A stretch of 10,835 nucleotides of DNA from Flavobacteriales bacterium UBA4474 (GCA_002389295.1 DGOE01000122.1:2608-13442), one strand, 5' to 3'. Positions 1 to 7,449 are shown, numbered from the stretch's first letter. The notes: generated from the letters alone by a model not told the origin. Made by a program: numbers and translations.

Positions 1-1253
1 TTGTCGTGGGTGGTTTCCACTTGGTTGATGGGGTTGGCGATGTCGCTGCCGATCAACTCGGAGTAGGCATATGATCCATCGGGGCGGGACACCGGTGTGA
101 CGGGGTCCATATTGAGGGCACGCACCACAGGGGTGGCAAACTCATTGTTTTCAGCCAGCGCGTTGCGGTTGATGTGGGTGAAGTTGATGGTTTGTCCCAA
201 GCGGAAACGGTCGCCCGCGTCTTGTTGGGTGCTCACGCGGAAGGTGGTGCGCTCGAAGCGTCCTTTCTCTCCACCGATGATGCCGTCTTGCACGAAGTGG
301 CTGCCTCCAATGGCAGTCGAGCTCGAGGCGGTGCCTTTCGTGAAATTGAAGCTGTGGTTGACCATTGGCGCGCGCTCAAACAGGGCGTCCTGCCAATCGG
401 TGCCCTCGCCAAGGCTGGCCGGGTCGGCCAGTTGCGCCAGGGGAACGAGGCCAGCAGATGCTCGGCTTTCGTTCATCAGGATGGCGTACTGCTCCGCATT
501 GAGCAATCCAATTTTCTTCCAAGGCTCCTGGAAGCCATAGTAGGTGTCGTAGGTCACTTGGGCCGGTTGGCCTTTGGTGCCCTTCTTGGTGGTGACGAGG
601 ATGACACCGTTGCCACCACGTGCACCGTAGATGGCGGCAGAGGCGGCGTCCTTCAATACCGAGATGGACTCGATATCGGAGGGGTTCAGGTAGTCGATGC
701 CTCCTGAAGGAATTCCGTCCACCACCCACAGGGGCTCGGCGTTGTTCAATGAGCCCGTGCCGCGGATGCGGATGGACTGCGTTGACCCCGGTTGCCCGGA
801 GTTTTGGGTGACCTGGACACCGGCGGCGCGGCCCTGCAGGGCTTGCTCCGTCCGCAGGACCGGCACCGAAGTGGCGTCCTTGATGTCGATGGTGCCTACT
901 GCACCAGAGATCTTGCTCCTCTGTTGGTTGCCATAGCCGATGACGATGGCCTCTTCCAGTCCGGCGATATCGGCGGCGAGCGTTTGGTCCACAGCAGCGC
1001 GGCCAGCGATGGCCACATCTGTGGTTTTGTAACCGATGTAAGTAAACGTGAGGGTCGCTTCCGGGGAAGAAACCATCAATGTGTAGTTACCATCTATGTC
1101 GGTCACGCTGCCGTTGTAGGTGCCTTTTTCGACAACGGATACCCCGGGAAGGGACATTCCGTCATCGGCGTCGGTCACCTTACCGGTGATGGCCGTGGAT
1201 TGGGCGAAAATCCCGAAGGGAATCAACCAACCCAGGAGGAGCAAGAATCTCAT
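1..1253 (-). CDS. SusC/RagA-family TonB-linked outer-membrane receptor (C-terminal part missing)
   Basis: The frame stays open from the ATG at 1253 to the left edge, giving 417 residues of a family usually about 1000 long. SusC proteins are outer-membrane barrels that import oligosaccharides with a SusD lid, using TonB energy. Seen here: a signal peptide (about residues 1-18, ending in FAQ), a carboxypeptidase-regulatory-like beta domain (about 22-100, with GKVTD, LPGVSV, DGNYTL and FTYIGYK), the family signature VIGYGNQ (104-110), and a plug domain (about 112-225) with LRTEQALQGRAAGVQV, RIRGTGSLN, PLWVVDGIP and SVLKDAASAAIYGARGGNGV. The first part of the barrel follows. It starts 21 bases after the stop of the modular T9SS gene on the same strand, so the two are probably co-transcribed. 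The substrate cannot be read from the receptor; the neighbouring GH3 enzyme suggests a glucan. The family call is very secure. Confidence 0.97.
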   Translation of the reverse strand, partial: MRFLLLLGWLIPFGIFAQSTAITGKVTDADDGMSLPGVSVVEKGTYNGSVTDIDGNYTLMVSSPEATLTFTYIGYKTTDVAIAGRAAVDQTLAADIAGLEEAIVIGYGNQQRSKISGAVGTIDIKDATSVPVLRTEQALQGRAAGVQVTQNSGQPGSTQSIRIRGTGSLNNAEPLWVVDGIPSGGIDYLNPSDIESISVLKDAASAAIYGARGGNGVILVTTKKGTKGQPAQVTYDTYYGFQEPWKKIGLLNAEQYAILMNESRASAGLVPLAQLADPASLGEGTDWQDALFERAPMVNHSFNFTKGTASSSTAIGGSHFVQDGIIGGEKGRFERTTFRVSTQQDAGDRFRLGQTINFTHINRNALAENNEFATPVVRALNMDPVTPVSRPDGSYAYSELIGSDIANPINQVETTHD

Positions 1254-1274
1254 GGTGTCGTGTAGGGTTCAGTA

Positions 1275-3167
1275 TCAGTGTTGCTTCACCACCACTTGGG
1301 TAGCCACCTGCAAACCGGAGGTGAGCCGGACCACGTAGAAGCCGTCCGTTTCATTGTTCAAGTCGAGGTACAACTGCGTGGTTCCAGCGCCGGCGTTGGT
1401 GTTGTGCACCAAGCGGCCGCTCATGTCGCGCACCTCAATCTGAGCTACATCGGCAAGCGGAGCGGGGAAGGCTACGGTCACGATGCCGTCGGTGACGCTC
1501 GGGAAGACCCGGAAAGAGAAACCTTCTGTTTCGTTCAGGCTGTTCACCGGAGCGCAGGCATCGCAGGATTCGTAGCAGACCGTTTCGAGGTCCAGGGCTT
1601 CTTCTGACGTGATGACGAGCAAGCGGTTGGTGAATCCATCTGTGGTGAGGGTGCACTCGGCATCTTCCACTTCGTCGAATTGCTCACTGACGTCCCAGCT
1701 GCCAATCATGAACTTGTACTCGTGGTTGCCTTGTGGCAGCTCCAAAGTGACGGAGTAAACATTGTCACCGTCGGCATCGGTCAATTCGACCTGTGATCCA
1801 GCCCAACCATCAATGGTAGCGCCGGCGATGTACACGGCGCCGCTGACAATCTGCTCGCTCATGTCGACGTTGAACGTCACGGGTGTGTCAGGCACTTCCA
1901 CGGTTTCGCAAGCGTCACAGCTGTTGAAACAAACGGCGTCAAGGACGACATCTCCGTCACCAGCAGCAATGGAAAGGAAGCGGTTGACATAGGTGTTTTC
2001 GCCTTCGATGGTGGTCAGCGTGCACGCTTCGTCCTCCGTAGAGTCGAGGTCCTCCGAAGCATCCCATCCGCCGTTGTTGAACTTGTATTCGTGGTCTCCA
2101 GCGTCCAGCTCGACCATGGCTTCATAGATGCCATCGCCGTCCGCGTCGGTCATTTCCACGCAGGTGCCGCACCAGCCATCGACGGTGTTTCCCGTCACAT
2201 AGATTGGGCCGAGGACATCCTCATTGCTCATGTCTACTTTGAAGGTGACCATGGAGCTCGTGGAGCACTCACCGGGTGTCCAGGACGTCACGCCGCCAAA
2301 GAACTGCGCCTCACAGTCGTTGCCGTAAGTCACGCCGTTGCAACCGCATACGGGGTCCCATTCTTGGGTGCACATCATGGTGCTGTCGATCTGCGCTGGA
2401 TCGACACAAGGGGTCTCGTCGCAGGCATTGCAGCTGTTGAAGCAGTACACGTCGAGCACAATGGCGTTCTGGCCTTCCACCATGATGAAGCGGTTGGTGA
2501 ACTCGCCTGTGGTCAGGGTGCATTCGCCGTCGACTTCTGGGTCAAAAACTTCGTCACCTCCCCAACCTCCGTTGAGAAACTTCCACTCGAAACCACCGGG
2601 TGATGCGCTGATGGTGGTGGTGTAAACACCATCGCCGTCCGCATCATCCATAGGGGTAGAGGTGCCACCCCAACCGTCAAACGTGCCGCTCATGAACACG
2701 CCGGCGGTCACGACTTCGTTGGACATGTCAACCTGGAAGGTGACGTCCACTGCTCCCGTAGATGTAGGGCAGCTGCCATCCGTGGTGCATTGTCCAAAGC
2801 ACGTGTTGATCACGGTGTCTTCGGTGATGTTCTCGAGCTGACGGTCATTGTAGTTCTCGGGATGGGCGCAGTCTTGGCCTGCGATGTTCTCCTTGCAACC
2901 CCAGTCGGCGCATGCACCGTTGGTAAAGGTGTAGTAACCGGTGTAGCCGGATTCGACCTCTACAGTGATGGTCCATACTCCATCACCGTCGGCGTCGGAC
3001 ATGGGGTTGTCACCAGGATTGCCAAAGTCGGATCCACCAGCCAGGTGCGGTCCGGCAGGATCCACGGTCTCATTGGCCATGTTGACGTTGAAGGTGACGC
3101 TGACCATCTGGGCCTGCGTCTGGAAAGCGGCCATCAAGGCCACCACTAAAAGCGTAAAGTATTTCAT
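1275..3167 (-). CDS. T9SS-secreted modular protein with four CBM20/48-like modules and a Kazal-like domain
   Basis: 630 residues. Residues 1-20 form a signal peptide. Four beta-rich modules of about 105-115 residues follow (about 22-126, 141-249, 306-420, 429-538). Each opens with a VTFxVDMSNE-type strand, carries a DADGDGVY turn and, in the last three, HEYKF or FEWKF and CTLTT...(F/Y)(V/T)NR segments. They end in a paired-cysteine motif (CFNSCDAC). This pattern matches E-set/CBM20-CBM48-like modules common in Bacteroidota glycan loci. Module 1 is degenerate. A Kazal-like cysteine domain (254-301, with DPVCGCNGVTYGNDC) sits between modules 2 and 3. Residues about 550-630 are a type A T9SS sorting domain (VFPSVTDGIVTV, VRDMSGRLV, GFYVVRL). 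It lies 50 bases after the GH3 gene and 21 before susC, the position of a surface glycan-binding protein. Glycan binding is inferred; no ligand is proven. Confidence 0.9.
   Translation of the reverse strand: MKYFTLLVVALMAAFQTQAQMVSVTFNVNMANETVDPAGPHLAGGSDFGNPGDNPMSDADGDGVWTITVEVESGYTGYYTFTNGACADWGCKENIAGQDCAHPENYNDRQLENITEDTVINTCFGQCTTDGSCPTSTGAVDVTFQVDMSNEVVTAGVFMSGTFDGWGGTSTPMDDADGDGVYTTTISASPGGFEWKFLNGGWGGDEVFDPEVDGECTLTTGEFTNRFIMVEGQNAIVLDVYCFNSCNACDETPCVDPAQIDSTMMCTQEWDPVCGCNGVTYGNDCEAQFFGGVTSWTPGECSTSSMVTFKVDMSNEDVLGPIYVTGNTVDGWCGTCVEMTDADGDGIYEAMVELDAGDHEYKFNNGGWDASEDLDSTEDEACTLTTIEGENTYVNRFLSIAAGDGDVVLDAVCFNSCDACETVEVPDTPVTFNVDMSEQIVSGAVYIAGATIDGWAGSQVELTDADGDNVYSVTLELPQGNHEYKFMIGSWDVSEQFDEVEDAECTLTTDGFTNRLLVITSEEALDLETVCYESCDACAPVNSLNETEGFSFRVFPSVTDGIVTVAFPAPLADVAQIEVRDMSGRLVHNTNAGAGTTQLYLDLNNETDGFYVVRLTSGLQVATQVVVKQH
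1554..3104 (-). repeat. Four tandem CBM20/48-like (E-set) protein modules
   Basis: Coding repeats within the 630-residue T9SS protein, at about 2790-3104, 2421-2747, 1908-2252 and 1554-1883. They share the opening VTFxVDMS, the acidic DADGDG turn and, except in module 1, the W/HEYKF core and the closing CFNSCDAC-like cysteines. The nucleotide sequences have diverged, so this is an old protein-level duplication rather than a recent DNA repeat. A Kazal-like domain interrupts the series between modules 2 and 3. Confidence 0.8.
2265..2408 (-). other. Kazal-like domain in the CBM-module protein
   Basis: Residues 254-301 hold six cysteines in a Kazal-type order, including the core DPVCGCNGVTYGNDCEA and a closing GEC. 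Kazal domains elsewhere are serine-protease inhibitors. In Bacteroidota surface proteins they also occur as disulfide-rich spacers, so inhibition is not assured. The fit is good from the core motif alone. Confidence 0.75.
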
Positions 3168-3217
3168 TGTGTTTGATTTGTATTCGGTCCTTTGGAAGGA
3201 TGTTGTTTCGGCCTAAG

Positions 3218-5515
3218 TTAAAGACTGTCAGTGAGTTCAAACTCTACAACCTGGTCCTTGACGCGCAGGCCAAATGCCCCAGGTTCGACGGTGTATACGT
3301 TGTTGCGGTTTATGAATCCTAGCTTATCAGTGTCAACCGTTAATGTCGTCGTCAACGTTGCTCCAGCGGGTATAACGACTTGTTTGTAGGCCGCAAGCTT
3401 ATCGACAGAAGGTGTGATGGTGGCCACGCGGTCTTGGCTGTACAGGATGACTGTTTCCATTGTGCTTCTGTCCCCGGTGTTTTCCAACGTGACTTCGATG
3501 GAGAGGACGTCGCCCATGGCCGCCTGTTCGCCGTTCACCAAAGCGATGCCCGTGGTGTTGACCGTGGAGTAGGAGAGTCCGTGGCCAAAGGGATAGAGGG
3601 GGTGAAAAGCGTCGGTTTTGCTGGATTCATGTATGCTTTCAGTGTGTTTTCTGTCGTGGGTCAGGTGCGCTGAAGCGTGGCGCGGCCAGGTGAAGGGCAG
3701 CCGGCCTGAGGGGTTGAAGGCACCGCTCAAGACATCGGCAATGGCGCGGGCGCCGTAGTCTCCTGGCAGGTAAGCCATGACCAGGGCATCGAGGACGGCA
3801 TCCGTCTCTGCGAAAGTGCGGGGGCGTCCACCGAGATACACGCCAACCACAGGCGTTCCCGCTTTGTGGAGGGCCTTGACAAGGTCATGTTGGTTGCCAA
3901 AGAGCGCGAGGTCTTCAATGTTGCCGATGAACTCTGTGTAGGGCATCTCACCCAAAAACACGACCGCACATTCGGGACGCTGCCGCTGCGCTGCGGACAC
4001 AACCGACTGAATGTCGCTGTCACCAAAGTCCATTTCAAGGCCGATGAAATTGATGCGGTCTGCACCAAACACTTCACGCATGGACTCCACCGCCGTCGGC
4101 CGTCCTTCCGTATTGTATTGGGTCTTGACACCTTGCCAAGTCCGGGTCCATCCGCCGTTGAGGGCGTTGAGGCTGTTGGCCGTGGGACCCGTTACCAAAA
4201 TCTGCCCAGTACCGCCGATGGGAAGGATGGGTTGGTCGGGGTTGACGGCGTGCTGCCCGTCATTTTTGAGGACGGTGATGCTCTCCAGGGCAGCCCGGAA
4301 GGCTGTGCCTTCCAGTGAGGCCTTTTCCGGGTAGCCATCCAATGAAGGCGGCAGGCCGCCGGATTGGAACAGGCCGAGGTCGTATTTGACCCCGAGGATG
4401 TAGCGCACGCTTTGGTCAATGCGGGATTCAGCAATGCGGCCCTCGCGCACGAGTTCGGCCAGCAAAACAGGAAATTTATAATCGCCCGGAACCATGCTCA
4501 TGTCAATGCCGGCATCGATGGCCATGACGATGGCTTCTTTATAGTCGGCGGCAACTTTGTGTCTGGAGTAGAGGTACTTGATGTCCTCCCAGTCCGACAC
4601 GACGAGCCCCTCAAACCCAAGTTCGTCGCGCAGGATGTCTTGCAGAATAAAGGGGTCGGAGTGCACGGGAATGCCATTGACCTCTCCGCTGTTCACCATG
4701 ACCGTGGCGGCACCAGCTTCGATCGCGGCGGCAAATGGGGGGAGGAAGTACTCGCGCAGTTGGCGCTCAGGGATCCAGGCCGGGGTGCGGTCCTTTCCAC
4801 TCAAAGGGCGGCTGTAGCCCATGTAGTGCTTCAATGTGGCCGCAATGGGCGACGGTCCTTCTTGGTACCCCTTGACCATGGCCACGCCCATGTCACTGAC
4901 CAGTTTCGGGGATTCGCCAAACGTCTCCCAAAAGCGCGGCCATCGGGGGTCGCGGGCGACGTCGAGTACGGGGGAGAAATTCCAAGGGATGCCAGAACCG
5001 ACGACCTCCTTGGCGGCGGCTTCGGCGAACTTGCGGACAAGGGCGGTGTCCCATGTGGCCGCCAAGCCTAATTGCTGGGGACCGAGCACGGAGCCCGCGG
5101 TGTAGGTCGCCCCGTGAATGGCATCAATGCCGTAGAGCACAGGGATTTTCGATTCTTTCTCCTGCGCCGCGGTTTGGATCGCGCCAATGAATCCGTGCCA
5201 TTTACTCGGGGTGTATGCGTGTCCACCACAATTGAGGATGCTGCCCACGCGCAAATCGACGATGGCTTTGCGAAGCTTGGCGGTGTCGATGCGGTTGGGC
5301 TCCTCTAAATGAAAGGGCTTACCTACGCAGACCATGTCCAAGGTCAACTGGGTCATTTCACCCACTTTGTCCTCCAGGGACATGGTCTTGAGGACACTGT
5401 CTACAAAATGGGTGCGCTTGTCCTCGGCTACCTCTGGGGCCGCAATCTGGCAGCCAGTAAGGGTATACTGGCCCAAGAAGAGCAGACAAAGTGCGGGTAG
5501 AGACAATAAACGCAT
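3218..5515 (-). CDS. GH3 family beta-glucosidase (ExoI-like), lipoprotein
   Basis: The enzyme hydrolyses terminal non-reducing beta-D-glucosyl residues, so it probably finishes beta-glucan or cello-oligosaccharide breakdown. I chose the ATG at 5515 (765 residues). It gives a clean lipoprotein signal, MRLLSLPALCLLFLG... with lipobox LTGC (Cys 22), whereas the upstream GTG at 5557 adds 14 residues in front of it. In numbering from 5515, an N-terminal (alpha/beta)8 barrel contains RDPRWPRFWETFGE, the KH pair (229-230) and GFEGLVVSDW, whose Asp (308) is the expected nucleophile. The second domain carries GEMPYTE (about 522-528), expected to hold the acid/base Glu (likely 523). LYPFGHGLSY and a fibronectin-III-like domain end the protein. 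Length and all core motifs look intact. It is first in the minus-strand cluster, 50 bases before the CBM-module gene. Membrane anchoring, in the periplasm or at the surface, follows from the lipobox. Confidence 0.95.
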   Translation of the reverse strand: MRLLSLPALCLLFLGQYTLTGCQIAAPEVAEDKRTHFVDSVLKTMSLEDKVGEMTQLTLDMVCVGKPFHLEEPNRIDTAKLRKAIVDLRVGSILNCGGHAYTPSKWHGFIGAIQTAAQEKESKIPVLYGIDAIHGATYTAGSVLGPQQLGLAATWDTALVRKFAEAAAKEVVGSGIPWNFSPVLDVARDPRWPRFWETFGESPKLVSDMGVAMVKGYQEGPSPIAATLKHYMGYSRPLSGKDRTPAWIPERQLREYFLPPFAAAIEAGAATVMVNSGEVNGIPVHSDPFILQDILRDELGFEGLVVSDWEDIKYLYSRHKVAADYKEAIVMAIDAGIDMSMVPGDYKFPVLLAELVREGRIAESRIDQSVRYILGVKYDLGLFQSGGLPPSLDGYPEKASLEGTAFRAALESITVLKNDGQHAVNPDQPILPIGGTGQILVTGPTANSLNALNGGWTRTWQGVKTQYNTEGRPTAVESMREVFGADRINFIGLEMDFGDSDIQSVVSAAQRQRPECAVVFLGEMPYTEFIGNIEDLALFGNQHDLVKALHKAGTPVVGVYLGGRPRTFAETDAVLDALVMAYLPGDYGARAIADVLSGAFNPSGRLPFTWPRHASAHLTHDRKHTESIHESSKTDAFHPLYPFGHGLSYSTVNTTGIALVNGEQAAMGDVLSIEVTLENTGDRSTMETVILYSQDRVATITPSVDKLAAYKQVVIPAGATLTTTLTVDTDKLGFINRNNVYTVEPGAFGLRVKDQVVEFELTDSL

Positions 5516-5634
5516 GTTCGCGAACCAGAATGCAAGTGTAATAAATACACTAACCACTTTGACGGGGAGGTGCCCAAAGTGTGCTTGTGCTTGAATTGAT
5601 TTCTCGTTTCAGAGGATGTGCTTAGTTTCAATGC
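5516..5634. promoter_or_regulatory. Divergent intergenic region between the GH3 operon and the lipoprotein operon
   Basis: These 119 bases separate the GH3 start from the DUF4920 start on opposite strands, so both promoters should lie here. The region is A/T-richer than its surroundings. I found no full match to the Bacteroidota consensus (TTTG about 20 bases before TAnnTTTG) on either strand, and no strong Shine-Dalgarno at a normal distance. The regulatory role is inferred from layout only. Confidence 0.5.
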
Positions 5635-6129
5635 ATGATTGAGCAGTCCACAAAGTCAAGGTGCGGGGTCACCTTGTTCGCCGCTATTCTCTTTGCAGGA
5701 GGATGCGCGGGTCCTGTCGAAGTATCCAACAATGAGCAGGGCACTTTTTATGGTTCTGTGATTGACGTTGATGGAGCGCTCGATGCTGCAGGCCTTCGGG
5801 TATTGCTTGCCGAGGAGGGCAGGGCTGAGGTGCGCTTCGAAGGAGAAATCACCGCCACTTGCGCCAAGAAGGGGTGTTGGATGGATGTGGCTTCAGGTGA
5901 AGACACGGTTTTTGTCCGTTTTCAAGATTATGGATTCTTCGTGCCCGTTGAAGGTGTCGAAGGCAAGCGCACTGTAATGGAAGGTGAAGCTTTCTTCGAT
6001 ACGCTGACGGTGGAGATGCTGCAGCACTATGCTGAGGATGCCGGAGCCGCCGAAGAGGAGATTGCGGCTATTTCAGCTCCCGAATTGCGGTTGGCGTTTA
6101 CGGCGACTGGCGTCTTGATTGAAGATTGA
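5635..6129 (+). CDS. DUF4920-domain lipoprotein
   Basis: 164 residues. An N-terminal hydrophobic stretch ends in lipobox AGGC (Cys 24), so it is probably a membrane-anchored lipoprotein. The body matches DUF4920: residues 66-83 contain VRFEGEITATCAKKGCWM, with the diagnostic CxxxGCWM (Cys 76, Cys 81), then VFVRFQDYGFFVP. The ATG at 5635 is used because the ATG four bases earlier runs straight into a stop. The DUF has no settled function. Its paired cysteines and the neighbouring heme protein would suit a metal or redox role, but that is inference. The next gene starts five bases after this stop, so they are almost certainly co-transcribed. Confidence 0.88.
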   Translation: MIEQSTKSRCGVTLFAAILFAGGCAGPVEVSNNEQGTFYGSVIDVDGALDAAGLRVLLAEEGRAEVRFEGEITATCAKKGCWMDVASGEDTVFVRFQDYGFFVPVEGVEGKRTVMEGEAFFDTLTVEMLQHYAEDAGAAEEEIAAISAPELRLAFTATGVLIED

Positions 6130-6134
6130 TTCGG

Positions 6135-6578
6135 ATGCACCAGCTTTTCTCGAGCAAGTGGGGCACGGCATTGGTCTTGAGCGCTGCCGCGTTCATGTTG
6201 TCACGCTGTGCCGCGGAGTCCTCTCCTGGTCCGCAATTGGCCCCATTGCAGCCTAACCGCTCATCTGAATTGGCGGCGTCCATGCGGCACTTGGATGCAG
6301 AGCTTGTGGCGATCCGCACCCGCATTACAGACGGTGATGGAGACTGGACAGGGGCCGCGCTGACTGAATATGACTTCAATGCACTCGCGCCTACCGATTC
6401 GAGCATGTTTGTAGAAGGGTACACGGCTTTTGCTTTGGCCTTTCACAAAAGGGTAGCCGATTTCAATGTCGCCCCCGGCCCAGACACTTACGCTGGCGTG
6501 GTCTCGGGTTGCACATCCTGCCATCAAAAAGCCTGTCCCGGTCCACTCGAACGGATCGCCAAGCGTGAATTGCCCTGA
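6135..6578 (+). CDS. Small c-type cytochrome lipoprotein, class-II (cytochrome c'/c-556)-like
   Basis: 147 residues from the ATG at 6135; the in-frame TTG at 6126 would overlap the previous stop and is less likely. The signal peptide ends in lipobox LSRC (Cys 25). A single heme-attachment motif CTSCH lies at 126-130, close to the C-terminus, followed by QKACPGPLERI. A mostly helical body of about 90 residues with a C-terminal CxxCH is the layout of class II cytochromes c (c', c-556), and Met 50 in ELAASMRHL is a possible distal ligand. It would carry one covalent heme outside the cytoplasm. It follows DUF4920 with a five-base gap. Heme attachment is well supported; the class II assignment is moderate; its redox partner is unknown. 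No clear terminator follows on this strand. Confidence 0.82.
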   Translation: MHQLFSSKWGTALVLSAAAFMLSRCAAESSPGPQLAPLQPNRSSELAASMRHLDAELVAIRTRITDGDGDWTGAALTEYDFNALAPTDSSMFVEGYTAFALAFHKRVADFNVAPGPDTYAGVVSGCTSCHQKACPGPLERIAKRELP

Positions 6579-6661
6579 GCGGCCATTGCTTGGGTCTCCG
6601 CCCGCATTTGGATTCAACTTCAGCTGTTGAAACGGCCTTCGTGTGAAGGAAAAAACGGGTG

Positions 6662-6719
6662 AAAAAAGAAATCCGCACTTTCGGCTTCAGGTCGAGACCC
6701 TCTGCTTCTGGTGCGGATT
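6662..6719 (-). terminator. Intrinsic terminator ending the structured RNA
   Basis: On the minus strand a perfect 9-bp stem, AATCCGCAC with GTGCGGATT, encloses 32 bases that hold a smaller GGT-CTCG-ACC hairpin. It is followed at once by TCTTTTTT. Nothing on the plus strand gives a U-tract here, so the direction is clear. It fixes the 3' end and the strand of the transcript coming from about 7400. Confidence 0.8.
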
Positions 6720-7413
6720 CTTCCGGGCACGGCCCACCCGAGGGTGTCCTGCTCATGGAGTAACGGGGGGTTCTCCATGCTTCGCCTTTTGAGGGGCGAT
6801 CCGGACCTCTGAACTTCGGAACCGACGTGGTCTTTCAACCGGTCACTTGTCCTGGGTACACCCGGCCTTCCTTGCGGTTGGCTCGGTCCTCGACGCTGGC
6901 GTCTCGGGTCGACCTTGGAGGTTGCCCTCTTCGGCCCAAGTACCCCGGGGTGTCCTGCCTTGCGGCGCGCCTTTCCCTGGGCTCTTCGGCTCATCGTGCC
7001 ACGAGGGCGCGATGTCGGTCCTTTGGCCTTGCGGCTTCCGGCCCTTCCTCAGCGCTTCCGAACGGATCCGGTTGCGCCCGCCGCGTTGTCTCGTGAGAGA
7101 TGGCCTTGACTCGCGTCTCGGCCCCCTGCTGCCGAAGCAGTTCCGGTCTCCCGGTTGGGTGCGACGCCTCCTTGTGATCGGGACCAGGATTGCTCCTGGT
7201 AAGCTGGGCTCCGTCCATTCTCAGAACGCCTTTTCGCCGGAGGTCGGCAACTCCTTCACTTGCGTGTTGGAGGCCAGCAGAACCGAAGTTCTTCCCGCTA
7301 CGCTGACCGAGGTCAATGTGTCGGGGGTCCGACAGAAGGCAAGCCTTCACCCCCGGGGGGGACGCTTCACCGAAGTGCTGCGTTGTCGTTGCTGACAGGA
7401 CAATGATGCGACA
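6662..7413 (-). ncRNA. Candidate large structured non-coding RNA (about 750 nt), family not recognised
   Basis: This stretch has no protein-like frame but is dense in short perfect hairpins that make sense only on the minus strand, where their loops are classic stable tetraloops. Examples: GAAGG-CTTG-CCTTC (7335-7348), a 6-bp stem (7319-7334), AGAAC-TTCG-GTTCT (7279-7292), a 7-bp GCAA hairpin (7183-7200), CCGG-GAGA-CCGG (7143-7154), CTGC-TTCG-GCAG (7129-7140), GCC-GCAA-GGC twice (7026-7035, 6957-6966), GAGG-GCAA-CCTC (6918-6929), a GCAA arm with an AA/AA internal loop (6866-6881), GGTT-GAAA-GACC (6829-6840) and a 7-bp stem (6754-6779). The 3' end is a strong terminator (6662-6719). The 5' end is uncertain: just after the U-tract at 7415, or further upstream toward 7450. 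I see no RNase P core (GAGGAAAGTCC, ACAGAAA), tmRNA, rRNA, SRP or group II domain V signatures. Function is unknown. Confidence 0.68.
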
Positions 7414-7414
7414 G

Positions 7415-7449
7415 AAAAACAGAACGGACCCCATACTGGAGTCCGTTCT
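7415..7449 (-). terminator. Intrinsic terminator of the 1009-residue surface-protein gene (or first helix of the RNA)
   Basis: A perfect 9-bp stem AGAACGGAC / GTCCGTTCT (7441-7449 with 7421-7429) is extended, after one mismatch, by CCA/TGG around a three-base loop. On the minus strand it is followed by GTTTTTC. It lies 138 bases after the stop at 7587, which suits termination of that mRNA. Because the structured RNA lies just downstream on the same strand, partial read-through or processing from one transcript is possible. Confidence 0.65.

Noticed and set aside
4364..5071. Long plus-strand open frame opposite the GH3 gene (235 codons)
   Set aside because: It is a mirror of the GH3 coding sequence; the translation has no domain features, and the minus-strand GH3 product is intact with all family motifs.
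5516..5557. GTG start at 5557 for the GH3 gene
   Set aside because: It would put 14 residues in front of a complete lipoprotein signal peptide; the ATG at 5515 gives the expected positively charged start and lipobox spacing.
6613..6649. Hairpins TTCAAC/GTTGAA (6613-6631) and CCTTC/GAAGG (6636-6649) as a plus-strand terminator for the cytochrome operon
   Set aside because: Neither is followed by a T-tract on the plus strand; the second is followed by A's, which gives no termination signal in that direction.
6847..7395. A 182-codon plus-strand open frame, and long minus-strand frames over the same region
   Set aside because: The translations are rich in R, G, P, S and C with no domain pattern, the frames mutually overlap on both strands, and the region is full of RNA-type hairpins. 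The open frames are best explained by high GC (few stops), not coding.
6662..7413. Known large RNAs: RNase P RNA, tmRNA, rRNA piece, ORF-less group I/II intron
   Set aside because: The RNase P core strings, the tmRNA T-arm and CCA end, rRNA signature segments and a group II domain V hairpin were looked for on both strands by eye and not found. A covariance-model search would be needed to rule them out fully.
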